Below, in pieces: positions 1 through 5,749 of a stretch of 5,749 nt of DNA. The position numbers and the translations under genes are program-made. How positions within the stretch are numbered: position 1 is the first letter of the stretch; every line of letters begins with the position of its first letter. The stretch spans positions 1 to 5,749 of the forward strand of contig JBAYZS010000093.1 in assembly GCA_041672395.1 (NCBI GenBank), read 5' to 3'. Source of the stretch: UBA5287 sp041672395 (GTDB lineage Bacteria; Bacteroidota; Bacteroidia; Bacteroidales; Dysgonomonadaceae). The notes under the pieces are model-generated. The model was not told where the DNA came from and searched no databases. It saw nothing but the letters and a program-made list of their open reading frames with translations.

Positions 1-1082
1 GTGTCACTTCATATATGGATATGCCCAATACTAAACCGCAAACAATTACTATTGATGCTCTGGAGCAGAAATTTGAAAATGCTGCAAGTCGTTCAGCTGC
101 TAACTATTCTTTTTTTATGGGTGGAACGAATGATAATCTTGCGGAACTCAAAAAGATAGATTCCAAAAAAGTTTGTGGTGTAAAGATATTTATGGGTGCT
201 TCAACAGGTAATATGTTGGTTGATAATACGAAATCTCTTCAACAAATATTTGCAGAAGTGGATTCTTTAATAGCGACGCATTGCGAAAAAGAAGAGATTA
301 TTCAAAAAAACATCGAAGAGTATAAACTTAGGTTTGGTGAAGAAATACCAGTCAAATATCACCCCCTTATTCGTTCTGCGGAAGCTTGTTATACATCGTC
401 GGCACAGGCAGTGGAACTTGCCGATAAATATGGGTCAAGATTGCATGTGCTTCATCTTTCTACTGCACAAGAAATGAGTTTATTCAGTAGTTCTCCAATT
501 GAAGATAAAAAAATAACCACAGAAGTGTGTGTTCATCATCTCTGGTTTACTGATGAGGATTATAATCGACTGGGGGCACTTATAAAATGGAATCCGGCGA
601 TTAAGACAAAATCGGATAGGGATGCATTGCGTGCTGCTTTAATAAATGGTAAGTTGGATATGGTTGCAACAGATCATGCCCCTCATTTATTGAGTGAAAA
701 AGAAGGAGGCTGTTTGAAAGCCGCGTCAGGTGGACCACTTGTTCAACACTCGCTTCAGATTATGCTTGAGTTGAGTAAACAAGGTTTATTTACAGAGGAA
801 TTTGTTGTGGAGAAAATGTGTCATGCTACAGCAAAACTATTTAAAGTAAAAGATAGAGGTTATATACGTGAAGGGTATTTTGCTGATTTAGTATTGATAG
901 ATCCTAAAAAAGCTTATACGGTTTCTAAAGATAAGATTCTTTATAAATGTGGTTGGTCGCCTTTCGAAGGAGAAACTTTCTCTCATTCTATAGCTGCCAC
1001 TTTTGTAAATGGCAAGTTAGTCTATAATGGCAAAACGGTGTCAGATAAGAATTATGGAATGGCACTTGAGTTTAACAGATAG
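1..1082 (+). CDS. pyrC: Dihydroorotase, 5'-truncated by the window edge
   Basis: This amidohydrolase interconverts N-carbamoyl-aspartate and dihydroorotate, the third step of de novo pyrimidine synthesis, in the cytoplasm. The frame is open to the left edge. The residues VTSY precede the first visible ATG (position 15) and continue the family motif V-T-S-F-M-E-M-P-N-T, so that ATG is internal. Numbering from it, K57 in GVKIFMG is the expected carbamylated lysine, H89 in ATHCE and H147 in LHVLHLST are expected metal ligands, and D220 in ATDHAPH is the catalytic aspartate. The lysine type is shared with allantoinases, but KAASGGPLVQHSL and CGWSPFEGETF match Bacteroidetes dihydroorotases. About 359 residues are visible of roughly 445 usual for the family, so the N-terminal strands and HxH metal motif lie outside. 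The C-terminus is intact. Ligand assignments rest on motif similarity. Confidence 0.93.
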   Translation, partial: VTSYMDMPNTKPQTITIDALEQKFENAASRSAANYSFFMGGTNDNLAELKKIDSKKVCGVKIFMGASTGNMLVDNTKSLQQIFAEVDSLIATHCEKEEIIQKNIEEYKLRFGEEIPVKYHPLIRSAEACYTSSAQAVELADKYGSRLHVLHLSTAQEMSLFSSSPIEDKKITTEVCVHHLWFTDEDYNRLGALIKWNPAIKTKSDRDALRAALINGKLDMVATDHAPHLLSEKEGGCLKAASGGPLVQHSLQIMLELSKQGLFTEEFVVEKMCHATAKLFKVKDRGYIREGYFADLVLIDPKKAYTVSKDKILYKCGWSPFEGETFSHSIAATFVNGKLVYNGKTVSDKNYGMALEFNR

Positions 1083-1111
1083 TCTATTCTGTAATATTTG
1101 ATTTTATTGGC

Positions 1112-1141
1112 ATTATTTGTGTCAAATTTGATACAAATAAT
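1112..1141. repeat. 30-bp near-perfect palindrome between dihydroorotase and glycosyltransferase genes
   Basis: Fourteen of fifteen base pairs are Watson-Crick about a centre between 1126 and 1127. The only exception is G1121 opposite T1132, which would still pair as G-U in RNA. As RNA it could form a 13-bp stem closed by AATT. It begins 30 bp after the dihydroorotase stop and ends 3 bp before the -7 box of the next gene. It could be a terminator for the upstream gene, although only a short T-run (1148-1151) follows, or an operator for a dimeric regulator at the downstream promoter. The symmetry is directly visible; the role is not. Confidence 0.6.
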
Positions 1142-1144
1142 TAG

Positions 1145-1152
1145 TACTTTTG
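1145..1152 (+). promoter_or_regulatory. Bacteroidetes -7 promoter box for the glycosyltransferase gene
   Basis: TACTTTTG matches the Bacteroidetes primary sigma factor -7 consensus TAnnTTTG exactly. It lies 25 bp before the GTG start, which leaves room for a short AT-rich leader. Two TTTG copies lie upstream (1116-1119 and 1127-1130), but their spacings to the box (25 and 14 bp) miss the usual -33 distance of about 19-21 bp, so the -33 element is unclear. Both copies lie within the palindrome. Confidence 0.5.
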
Positions 1153-1177
1153 TAATAAATTCAAATTTATAATATCT

Positions 1178-2260
1178 GTGAGGTTTTTATTTACTGTACA
1201 AGGAGAAGGAAGAGGGCACTTTACTCAAGCGCTTTCACTAGCCTATTTGTTAAGAAAGAATGGTCATGAAGTCCTAGCTACGTTAGTTGGGAAAAGTGAT
1301 TCGAGAGAGATTCCAAAATTCTTTTTGGATAAGATAGGCACACCCGTTTATGATTATAACAGCCCAAATTTTACTACATTATATAAGAATAAACGTCCAA
1401 ACGTATTTGCTGCTGTATTGGATAATGCTGTTCATCCAATGTATTTTAAGAAAAGCATCAGATTTGTAAAGGATAAAATCATTGAATACAAACCAGATGC
1501 GGTAATCAATTTTTATGAGTTGATAACCGGAATGGCGTTTGCATATTATAAATTTGATAATAAACTGGGAATAAAGTTCATATGTATAGGGCATCAATAT
1601 GTTTTGTTGAATCCAAACTATAAAACTACAACAGAACAAGATGTTAAATATTATTTCTTAAGGATGCTTTCAAAAGCAACTAGTCAACGTGCTACAAAAT
1701 TGCTTGCTTTGTCGTTTCGGGATATGCCCGGAAGTAAAGAAAAGCGTATTGTTGTAGTTCCTCCACTTTTGCGAAGGGAAGTCTTTGATGTTGAATCAGT
1801 TAGAGGTAATTATATCCACGGTTACATGCTAAATACAGGTTATTATGATGAGGTATTAGATTGGCATAAGAAACATCCGGATATCCAACTTCGCTTTTTC
1901 TGGGATAAAAAAGATGCGGATGATATAACTGTGATTGACGATAATCTGATTTTATACAGATTAAACGATACATTGTTTTTGAAAAGTATGGCTTGTAGTA
2001 TGGCATATTCAACAACATCTGGTTTTGAATCGTTATGTGAAGCATTATATTATCAAAAACCTATTTTGATGATTCCCGTGCATGTTGAACAGGAATTTAA
2101 TGCTTATGACGCAGGATTGTCTGGTGCTGGTATTAGTAGTAATGATTTTGAGTTGAGTAAATTGATTAATTTTATTCCTCATTATCAACCAGATACACAC
2201 TTTCATGACTGGGTTCATCAGGCAGAAGACTTGTTTATCAAAGAAATTTGTGAAGATTAA
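1178..2260 (+). CDS. GT-B fold glycosyltransferase (GT28/MurG-like superfamily), acceptor unknown
   Basis: This is a complete 360-residue protein predicted to transfer a sugar from a nucleotide donor. The N-terminus RFLFTVQGEGRGH carries the glycine-rich loop (residues about 8-14) that opens GT-B proteins of the MurG and glycolipid-transferase type. The C-terminal half has the donor-binding pattern: TTSGFESLCEAL (279-290), then KPILMIPV (294-301) and E-Q-E-F-N-A (304-309), with E284, P295, Q305 and N308 as likely key positions. No signal peptide or membrane segment is seen, so it is probably cytosolic or peripheral on the inner membrane. The start is GTG; the next codons already encode the conserved RFLF strand, and no ATG or GTG lies in frame just upstream. 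The promoter box at 1145-1152 suggests its own transcription. Substrate and acceptor cannot be read from the sequence. Confidence 0.85.
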   Translation: MRFLFTVQGEGRGHFTQALSLAYLLRKNGHEVLATLVGKSDSREIPKFFLDKIGTPVYDYNSPNFTTLYKNKRPNVFAAVLDNAVHPMYFKKSIRFVKDKIIEYKPDAVINFYELITGMAFAYYKFDNKLGIKFICIGHQYVLLNPNYKTTTEQDVKYYFLRMLSKATSQRATKLLALSFRDMPGSKEKRIVVVPPLLRREVFDVESVRGNYIHGYMLNTGYYDEVLDWHKKHPDIQLRFFWDKKDADDITVIDDNLILYRLNDTLFLKSMACSMAYSTTSGFESLCEALYYQKPILMIPVHVEQEFNAYDAGLSGAGISSNDFELSKLINFIPHYQPDTHFHDWVHQAEDLFIKEICED

Positions 2261-2401
2261 TTTCTCATTATCGACACTTCTGAAATGAACTTGCCGTTAA
2301 ACACTTTTGACCTTTTCTATAATTTTATCTGGTTACTTGGAATAGATTTGATATGTGATGAGATAATGGATACTATATTTCAATAATAGTCATTTTAATA
2401 A
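2261..2401. other. Convergent intergenic region without a convincing gene
   Basis: These 141 bp separate the ends of two convergent genes. They are AT-rich and hold only a weak hairpin, with ACTAT at 2372-2376 facing ATAGT at 2386-2390, plus a perfect 10-bp palindrome AATAATTATT at 2397-2406 that overlaps the stop codon of the minus-strand gene. Neither resembles a strong intrinsic terminator. The frame of the glycosyltransferase stays open for 41 codons past its stop, to a TAA at 2384-2386, including a possible 33-codon ORF from ATG 2285. I see no family signal in it. Confidence 0.5.
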
Positions 2402-3166
2402 TTATTCGGTTTGATATACTTCATTTGGATTTAAATCATATGCACGATTAACTATTTTTGCTCTTTCATCTAACTTAGTTTTATAAACTAATAATAGCTC
2501 ATTCAGCTCATTAACCAGTGGTTCATAATCCAATTTGCTAAAATAATAATTATTCTGATACATCTCTATATAGCCGAATAATCCTCGTAAGTCCATATCA
2601 GCTTTAAAGCGTATTTCCCTATAGTTTAAACCCTCTTCTGTTTTTTGTCCAGTAGTGAGGAATTTTTTATAATGATAATCAAAATATGTGTTTACTGATT
2701 TCAACTCATTTACTAATGCGTCAAGACTTAGAGCTGTAATTGATTCAGATATATTTTTCGAAGATATTGCGTCATCAAGCAGTTCTTCTGTTCTTTTAGT
2801 TTGTTCATTAAATGCTGCCGAAGCCATATTTTCGAATTTATGACTGTTTAGCCAATCAAGAATTATTTGTCCGTTCTTTACCATCTCGGGCAAGTTTGTT
2901 TTTGTCCACAAGGTTGCCATTTTGAAAAGTGACATCGTCAAATTGTCGCGTCTGTTATCCAGATCAACGAATTTTTTAGTAAAGCCGTCATCAACCATTT
3001 TTAATTTATTCACATCGGCGACATGTCGTTTTACCTTTTCAACTGATTTTGTGAGATGCAATACTTCCGGGTTATGCTTTTCAGCGACAGCGATTATGTG
3101 TTTGAACATTTCTACATATTCATTTGGCCATAACTCGTGGTAGTTAAATTGAATAATCTTTTTCAT
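2402..3166 (-). CDS. DUF6261-like all-helical protein of unknown function
   Basis: This is a complete 254-residue protein without signal peptide, membrane segment or recognisable catalytic motif, so probably cytoplasmic. Nearly the whole sequence reads as amphipathic helices rich in Lys, Glu, Asp, Asn and Leu, with few Gly or Pro. The order of segments resembles the Bacteroidetes-specific DUF6261 family: a short MKKIIQFNYHEL start, a helix containing LDNRRDNL (about 69-76), a helical hairpin, then ALSLDALVNELKSVNTYFDYHY (about 145-166) and a final helix with PLVNELNELLLVYK (about 216-229). The assignment comes from remembered family patterns, so it is moderate. The gene follows sufB on the same strand, 109 bp downstream, but two inverted repeats in the spacer argue for separate control. 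Family members have no established function and none is proposed here. Confidence 0.75.
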   Translation of the reverse strand: MKKIIQFNYHELWPNEYVEMFKHIIAVAEKHNPEVLHLTKSVEKVKRHVADVNKLKMVDDGFTKKFVDLDNRRDNLTMSLFKMATLWTKTNLPEMVKNGQIILDWLNSHKFENMASAAFNEQTKRTEELLDDAISSKNISESITALSLDALVNELKSVNTYFDYHYKKFLTTGQKTEEGLNYREIRFKADMDLRGLFGYIEMYQNNYYFSKLDYEPLVNELNELLLVYKTKLDERAKIVNRAYDLNPNEVYQTE

Positions 3167-3185
3167 ATTAGATATTGTTTATTCT

Positions 3186-3214
3186 TTAAACATTTAAATT
3201 GAAAAAATGTTTAA
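3186..3214 (-). repeat. Perfect 10-bp inverted repeat in the leader of the DUF6261-like gene
   Basis: The arms TTAAACATTT (3186-3195) and AAATGTTTAA (3205-3214) are perfect reverse complements around a 9-bp spacer. The nearer arm ends 19 bp upstream of the gene's ATG (3166). No T-run follows on the minus strand, so it is a poor terminator for sufB and fits better as an operator or a 5' leader hairpin. I found no exact TAnnTTTG box on the minus strand nearby; TATGTTTT (3225 down to 3218) is one mismatch away. Confidence 0.5.
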
Positions 3215-3235
3215 CAAAAAACATACAACTATTAA

Positions 3236-3254
3236 AGTATTATTCCTTAATACT
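3236..3254 (-). terminator. Possible weak terminator hairpin after sufB
   Basis: AGTATTA (3236-3242) and TAATACT (3248-3254) form a perfect 7-bp stem with a 5-base loop, starting 21 bp past the sufB stop. On the minus strand the stem is followed by TTTAAT, a short U-rich stretch. The stem is AT-rich, so termination would be weak. Confidence 0.4.
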
Positions 3255-3275
3255 ATTTGTTATGCAATCAAATAA

Positions 3276-4733
3276 TTATCCAACGCTGCCTTCCAAACTG
3301 ATTTGTAATAGTTTTTGTGCTTCAACTGCAAATTCCATAGGAAGTTTATTTACAACTTCTTTAACATAACCGTTCACAATTAATCCAACAGCTTGTTCTA
3401 CATCTAATCCTCTTTGATTACAATAAAAGATCTGGTCTTCACTGATTTTTGAAGTAGTTGCTTCATGCTCCAATATTGCTGTATTGTTCTGAATATCAGT
3501 GTATGGGAATGTATGTGAACCGCAATGATCTGTTAATAACAAACTATCGCATTGAGAATGGTTACGGGCATTTTCTGCACGTTTGGATATTTTCACTAAA
3601 CCGCGATAACTGTTTTGGCTGCTTCCACTAGAAATACCTTTTGATACAATGGTACTTTTTGTGTTCTTACCCAGATGAATCATCTTTGTTCCGGTATCTG
3701 CTTGTTGGAAATTATTTGTTACAGCAACCGAATAAAATTCGCCAACAGAATTATCACCCGCTAAAATACACGATGGATATTTCCAAGTAATGGCTGAACC
3801 TGTTTCAACCTGTGTCCAAGATATCTTTGAGTTATCTCCTTTGCATATGCCTCGTTTAGTCACAAAGTTAAAAATGCCCCCTTTTCCTTTTGCATCTCCA
3901 GGATACCAGTTTTGAACAGTAGAGTATTTTACTTCAGCATTGTCGAGAGCAACGATTTCCACAATTGCCGCGTGCAGCTGATTTTCGTCTCGCATTGGTG
4001 CTGTACAACCTTCAAGATAGCTGACATATGAATCATCGTCTGCAACAATTAATGTACGCTCAAATTGTCCTGTATTTGCAGCGTTTATGCGGAAATAGGT
4101 CGATAGTTCCATGGGGCATCTTACACCTTTTGGAATATAAACGAACGAGCCATCACTAAAAACAGCAGAATTCAGAGTCGCAAAAAAGTTGTCTTTATAT
4201 GGAACAACGCTCCCAAGGTACTTCTTTACCAAATCGGGATGATGTTGAACAGCCTCACTAAAAGAGCTGAAAATAATACCTTTTTCGGCAAGCACTTCCT
4301 TGAAAGTCGTTTTAACAGAAACACTGTCCATAACCGCATCCACAGCAACACCCGTTAACTGTTTTTGTTCCTCAAGAGGAATTCCTAGTCGATCGAAAGT
4401 TTTCAATAATTCAGGATCTACTTCATCGAGACTTTCTAGATTCTTCTTTTTAGTTGGGTCAGCATAATAAATTATATCTTGATAATTGATGGCGGGTATT
4501 TTTAGATGAGCCCATTGTGGCATTTTCATTGTGAGCCAGTGTCTGTACGACTTTAAGCGAAATTCAAGAAGCCAATCCGGTTCGTTTTTCTTTGTTGAAA
4601 TCAAACGTATCACATCTTCATTAAGTCCCTTTTCAATTACTTCAGTATTTACATCAGTAGTAAAACCATATTTATAATCGCTATTAGCTATTTGGTGTAG
4701 GATTTCATCCTGTTTTTGTTCTTGTTCTTGCAT
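3276..4733 (-). CDS. sufB: Fe-S cluster assembly scaffold protein SufB
   Basis: SufB is the scaffold of the SufBCD complex, which builds Fe-S clusters in the cytosol from SufS-derived sulfur using the SufC ATPase. The 485 residues cover the whole family length (about 480-495) and end with the characteristic PMEFAVEAQKLLQISLEGSVG region. Family motifs in order are YGFTTDVNTEVIEKGLNEDVIRLIS-type N-terminus (22-46), FVYIPKGVRCPMELSTYFR (197-215), YLEGCTAP (239-246), QNWYPGD (274-280), NHSQCDSLL (391-399) and LEHEATTSKI (421-430). By motif alignment C243 and C395 correspond to E. coli C254 and C405, and E424 to E434, which are implicated in cluster assembly; all are present, so the protein should be functional. 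The start is ATG after an AT-rich leader, followed by a Gln/Glu-rich tail. SufC, SufD and SufS, its usual operon partners, are not adjacent: a DUF6261-like gene lies downstream and a divergent yceI remnant upstream. Confidence 0.97.
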   Translation of the reverse strand: MQEQEQKQDEILHQIANSDYKYGFTTDVNTEVIEKGLNEDVIRLISTKKNEPDWLLEFRLKSYRHWLTMKMPQWAHLKIPAINYQDIIYYADPTKKKNLESLDEVDPELLKTFDRLGIPLEEQKQLTGVAVDAVMDSVSVKTTFKEVLAEKGIIFSSFSEAVQHHPDLVKKYLGSVVPYKDNFFATLNSAVFSDGSFVYIPKGVRCPMELSTYFRINAANTGQFERTLIVADDDSYVSYLEGCTAPMRDENQLHAAIVEIVALDNAEVKYSTVQNWYPGDAKGKGGIFNFVTKRGICKGDNSKISWTQVETGSAITWKYPSCILAGDNSVGEFYSVAVTNNFQQADTGTKMIHLGKNTKSTIVSKGISSGSSQNSYRGLVKISKRAENARNHSQCDSLLLTDHCGSHTFPYTDIQNNTAILEHEATTSKISEDQIFYCNQRGLDVEQAVGLIVNGYVKEVVNKLPMEFAVEAQKLLQISLEGSVG

Positions 4734-4745
4734 AACCTATATATT

Positions 4746-4762
4746 GAGTATTTTGCATACTC
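4746..4762 (-). promoter_or_regulatory. Small hairpin in the sufB leader
   Basis: GAGTAT (4746-4751) and ATACTC (4757-4762) are perfect reverse complements around a 5-base loop, ending 12 bp before the sufB ATG. It could be a short operator or an mRNA hairpin affecting translation. Six pairs are few in AT-rich DNA, so chance is possible. Confidence 0.3.
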
Positions 4763-4809
4763 TGATTGATTCTAATCTTATTAACAACAGATATTTTATT
4801 TTGTTGTAG

Positions 4810-4817
4810 CAAAAGTA
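4810..4817 (-). promoter_or_regulatory. Bacteroidetes -7 promoter box for sufB
   Basis: On the minus strand this reads TACTTTTG, an exact match to TAnnTTTG and the same octamer found before the glycosyltransferase gene. It would place the sufB transcript start near position 4803, about 70 bases before the ATG. No clear TTTG appears at the expected -33 position, so the promoter may be weak or activator-dependent. Confidence 0.45.
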
Positions 4818-4924
4818 ATGGTTTTTTCTGAATACCCCATAATGCATCTTGTTTTCTCGACATAAATGAACGTTGTTTAATTTGTTTTGTTTATGTTGTT
4901 GCAATAATTATAAATTAAATAGAT

Positions 4925-5401
4925 ATGAAGAGAAATATTGTATTACTGTTATTAATAGCTGGATTTAGTCTCAGTTTATCAGCCCAATCAACCTATAAGA
5001 CAGACCCTTATCACTCATCTGTAAACTTCAAAGTGAAGCATCTTGCAATCTCTTTTGTGAAAGGGAAATTTGATAAGTTTGATGGTACATTGACAGGGAA
5101 TCCTGCAGATCCTACGACTGCTAAAGTTACTTTTACGGTTGAAACACCCAGTATAAATACAGGAGTGGAGGCACGTGACAATCACTTGCGTAGTGCTAAC
5201 TATTAAAGATGTATCAAACCGACTACTTTCATGGTAACTTATGGAGGATTGGTTAAAGATGAAAATGGTATAAATACAGTAGGATTTGTAGCCGAAAACA
5301 CTATTAATCGTCTGGACTATAATGTTTCTTATGATGCAAAATCTGGTATGGTTGGCAGAAAGGTTGACATAACTTTATATCTCGAATTCAAAGGAAAATG
5401 A
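4925..5401 (+). pseudogene. yceI: Broken YceI-family periplasmic protein gene
   Basis: Intact YceI proteins are secreted, lipocalin-like beta-barrels of about 190 residues that bind isoprenoid-type lipids. The first 93 codons are intact: a Sec signal peptide (MKRNIVLLLLIAGFSLSLSAQ) followed by TYKTDPYHSSVNFKVKHL and the conserved ARDNHLRSANY, where a TAA at 5204-5206 ends translation. Past the stop, the same frame encodes the family C-terminus (PTTFMVTYGGLVKDENG, then INRLDYNVSY and ITLYLEFKGK) up to TGA at 5399-5401. About 30 codons normally between SANY-F-D and T-I-K-x-V are absent. The next frame, from 5199, encodes TIKDVS, the expected strand just before KPTTF. This indicates a deletion plus a one-base shift near 5217-5218. 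The 93-residue product would lack half the barrel. The signal peptide and surviving codons look undecayed, so the damage is recent or an assembly error. Confidence 0.85.
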
Positions 5402-5427
5402 TGCTTTGATGTATCAAGATAGAGTTA

Positions 5428-5462
5428 AAGTATAGTGAATTATATACTAAATCACTATACTT
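5428..5462 (+). terminator. Hairpin terminator between yceI and the DUF3298 gene
   Basis: AAGTATAGTGA (5428-5438) and TCACTATACTT (5452-5462) form a perfect 11-bp stem around a 13-base loop. It begins 26 bp after the ancestral yceI stop, and AGTTCTTTTAA follows on the plus strand. It lies between convergent genes and may serve both, although the minus side lacks a T-run. Confidence 0.6.
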
Positions 5463-5473
5463 AGTTCTTTTAA

Positions 5474-5749
5474 TCACAATTCTTTGTTCTTGATAAACAT
5501 TTTCAAAAACCCTTCGGGCAACAAAATATCCTTCAAATCAGAATAAGGAATAGCTACTTCTGTCACTCCCATATAATATGGAGCAATTTCGTATTGGTTA
5601 TAAGAATAGTGTATGCTGTCGGTGTCAAGCCAAAAGTTATTATTAGGAACAATCCCTTCAGGGAAAATAAATCCTGCAGTATCAAGAGAATCAGCCGTTG
5701 AAATATTAAAGCTTTCCATCAATCTGTTCAATATCTTTTCTGTAAGAAC
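5474..5749 (-). CDS. C-terminal part of a DUF3298/RsiV-like protein, truncated by the window edge
   Basis: Ninety-one residues are visible, open to the right edge. The first in-frame ATG inside lies at an internal methionine and the sequence upstream (VLTEKILNRL) continues without a break, so the true start is outside. The stretch FWLDTDSIHYSYNQYEIAPYYMGVTEVAIPYSDLKDIL matches the C-terminus of DUF3298 (RsiV-type) domains, with the usual Y-N-x-Y-E-I-A-P-Y, a G two residues on, and a closing I-P-Y-S-D-L-K. In Bacteroidetes such domains usually sit in exported envelope proteins or lipoproteins, often behind a DUF4163 domain. In Bacillus the related RsiV is an anti-sigma factor that binds lysozyme. 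Signal sequence and N-terminal domain cannot be seen, so the localisation is inferred. It converges on the yceI remnant, with the terminator hairpin between them. Confidence 0.8.
   Translation of the reverse strand, partial: VLTEKILNRLMESFNISTADSLDTAGFIFPEGIVPNNNFWLDTDSIHYSYNQYEIAPYYMGVTEVAIPYSDLKDILLPEGFLKMFIKNKEL

Noticed and set aside
1379..1639. A minus-strand ORF of 86 codons inside the glycosyltransferase gene.
   Set aside because: It is antisense to a well-supported gene and its Ile/Tyr/Phe-rich sequence has no recognisable domain.
1800..2045. A minus-strand ORF of 81 codons inside the glycosyltransferase gene.
   Set aside because: It overlaps the conserved donor-binding region on the other strand and has no protein-like motif.
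2285..2386. A 33-codon plus-strand ORF in the frame of the glycosyltransferase, after its stop codon.
   Set aside because: It shows no family signal or clear leader, its length is reachable by chance, and the glycosyltransferase already has a complete C-terminus for its family.
2922..3143. A plus-strand ORF of 73 codons inside the DUF6261-like gene.
   Set aside because: It has a Ser/Thr/Phe-rich composition typical of antisense reading of a Lys/Glu-rich helical gene.
4784..4807. ACAACA and TGTTGT arms around a 12-base spacer upstream of sufB.
   Set aside because: Six low-complexity AAC/GTT pairs with a long loop are expected by chance in DNA of this composition.
5406..5418. TTGAT and ATCAA separated by two bases, resembling an FNR-type site.
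   Set aside because: FNR-type sites need a four-base spacer, and this lies between the yceI end and the terminator hairpin rather than at a promoter.

Overview
The window looks like ordinary chromosome from an AT-rich member of the Bacteroidetes, probably Bacteroidales. The evidence is the Bacteroides-type dihydroorotase, the SufB sequence, a DUF3298 protein ending, a DUF6261-like helical protein, two exact matches to the Bacteroidetes -7 promoter box (TAnnTTTG), and AT-rich leaders without Shine-Dalgarno sequences. The genus cannot be fixed from the sequence alone.

Layout, left to right. (1) The 3' four fifths of a dihydroorotase gene on + enters from the left edge (1-1082). (2) A 95-bp gap carries a near-perfect 30-bp palindrome and a -7 promoter box. 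(3) A complete GT-B glycosyltransferase on + starts with GTG (1178-2260). (4) A 141-bp convergent gap without a convincing gene follows. (5) A DUF6261-like all-helical protein lies on - (2402-3166). (6) A 109-bp spacer holds two inverted repeats. (7) A complete sufB lies on - (3276-4733). (8) A 191-bp divergent intergenic region contains a probable sufB promoter and leader hairpin. (9) A broken yceI gene lies on + (4925-5401), with a premature stop, about 30 codons missing and a frame disturbance. (10) A hairpin terminator stands at 5428-5462. (11) The C-terminal end of a DUF3298/RsiV-like protein on - runs off the right edge (5474-5749).

The genes do not form one visible pathway. They cover pyrimidine synthesis, cell-surface or glycolipid glycosylation, Fe-S cluster assembly and envelope proteins, arranged in both orientations. 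The two most notable points are that sufB has no sufC, sufD or sufS beside it on either side, and that yceI shows a readable deletion scar at a short ACTATT sequence. I see no mobile element, CRISPR array, RNA gene, defence system or clearly new multi-gene system.
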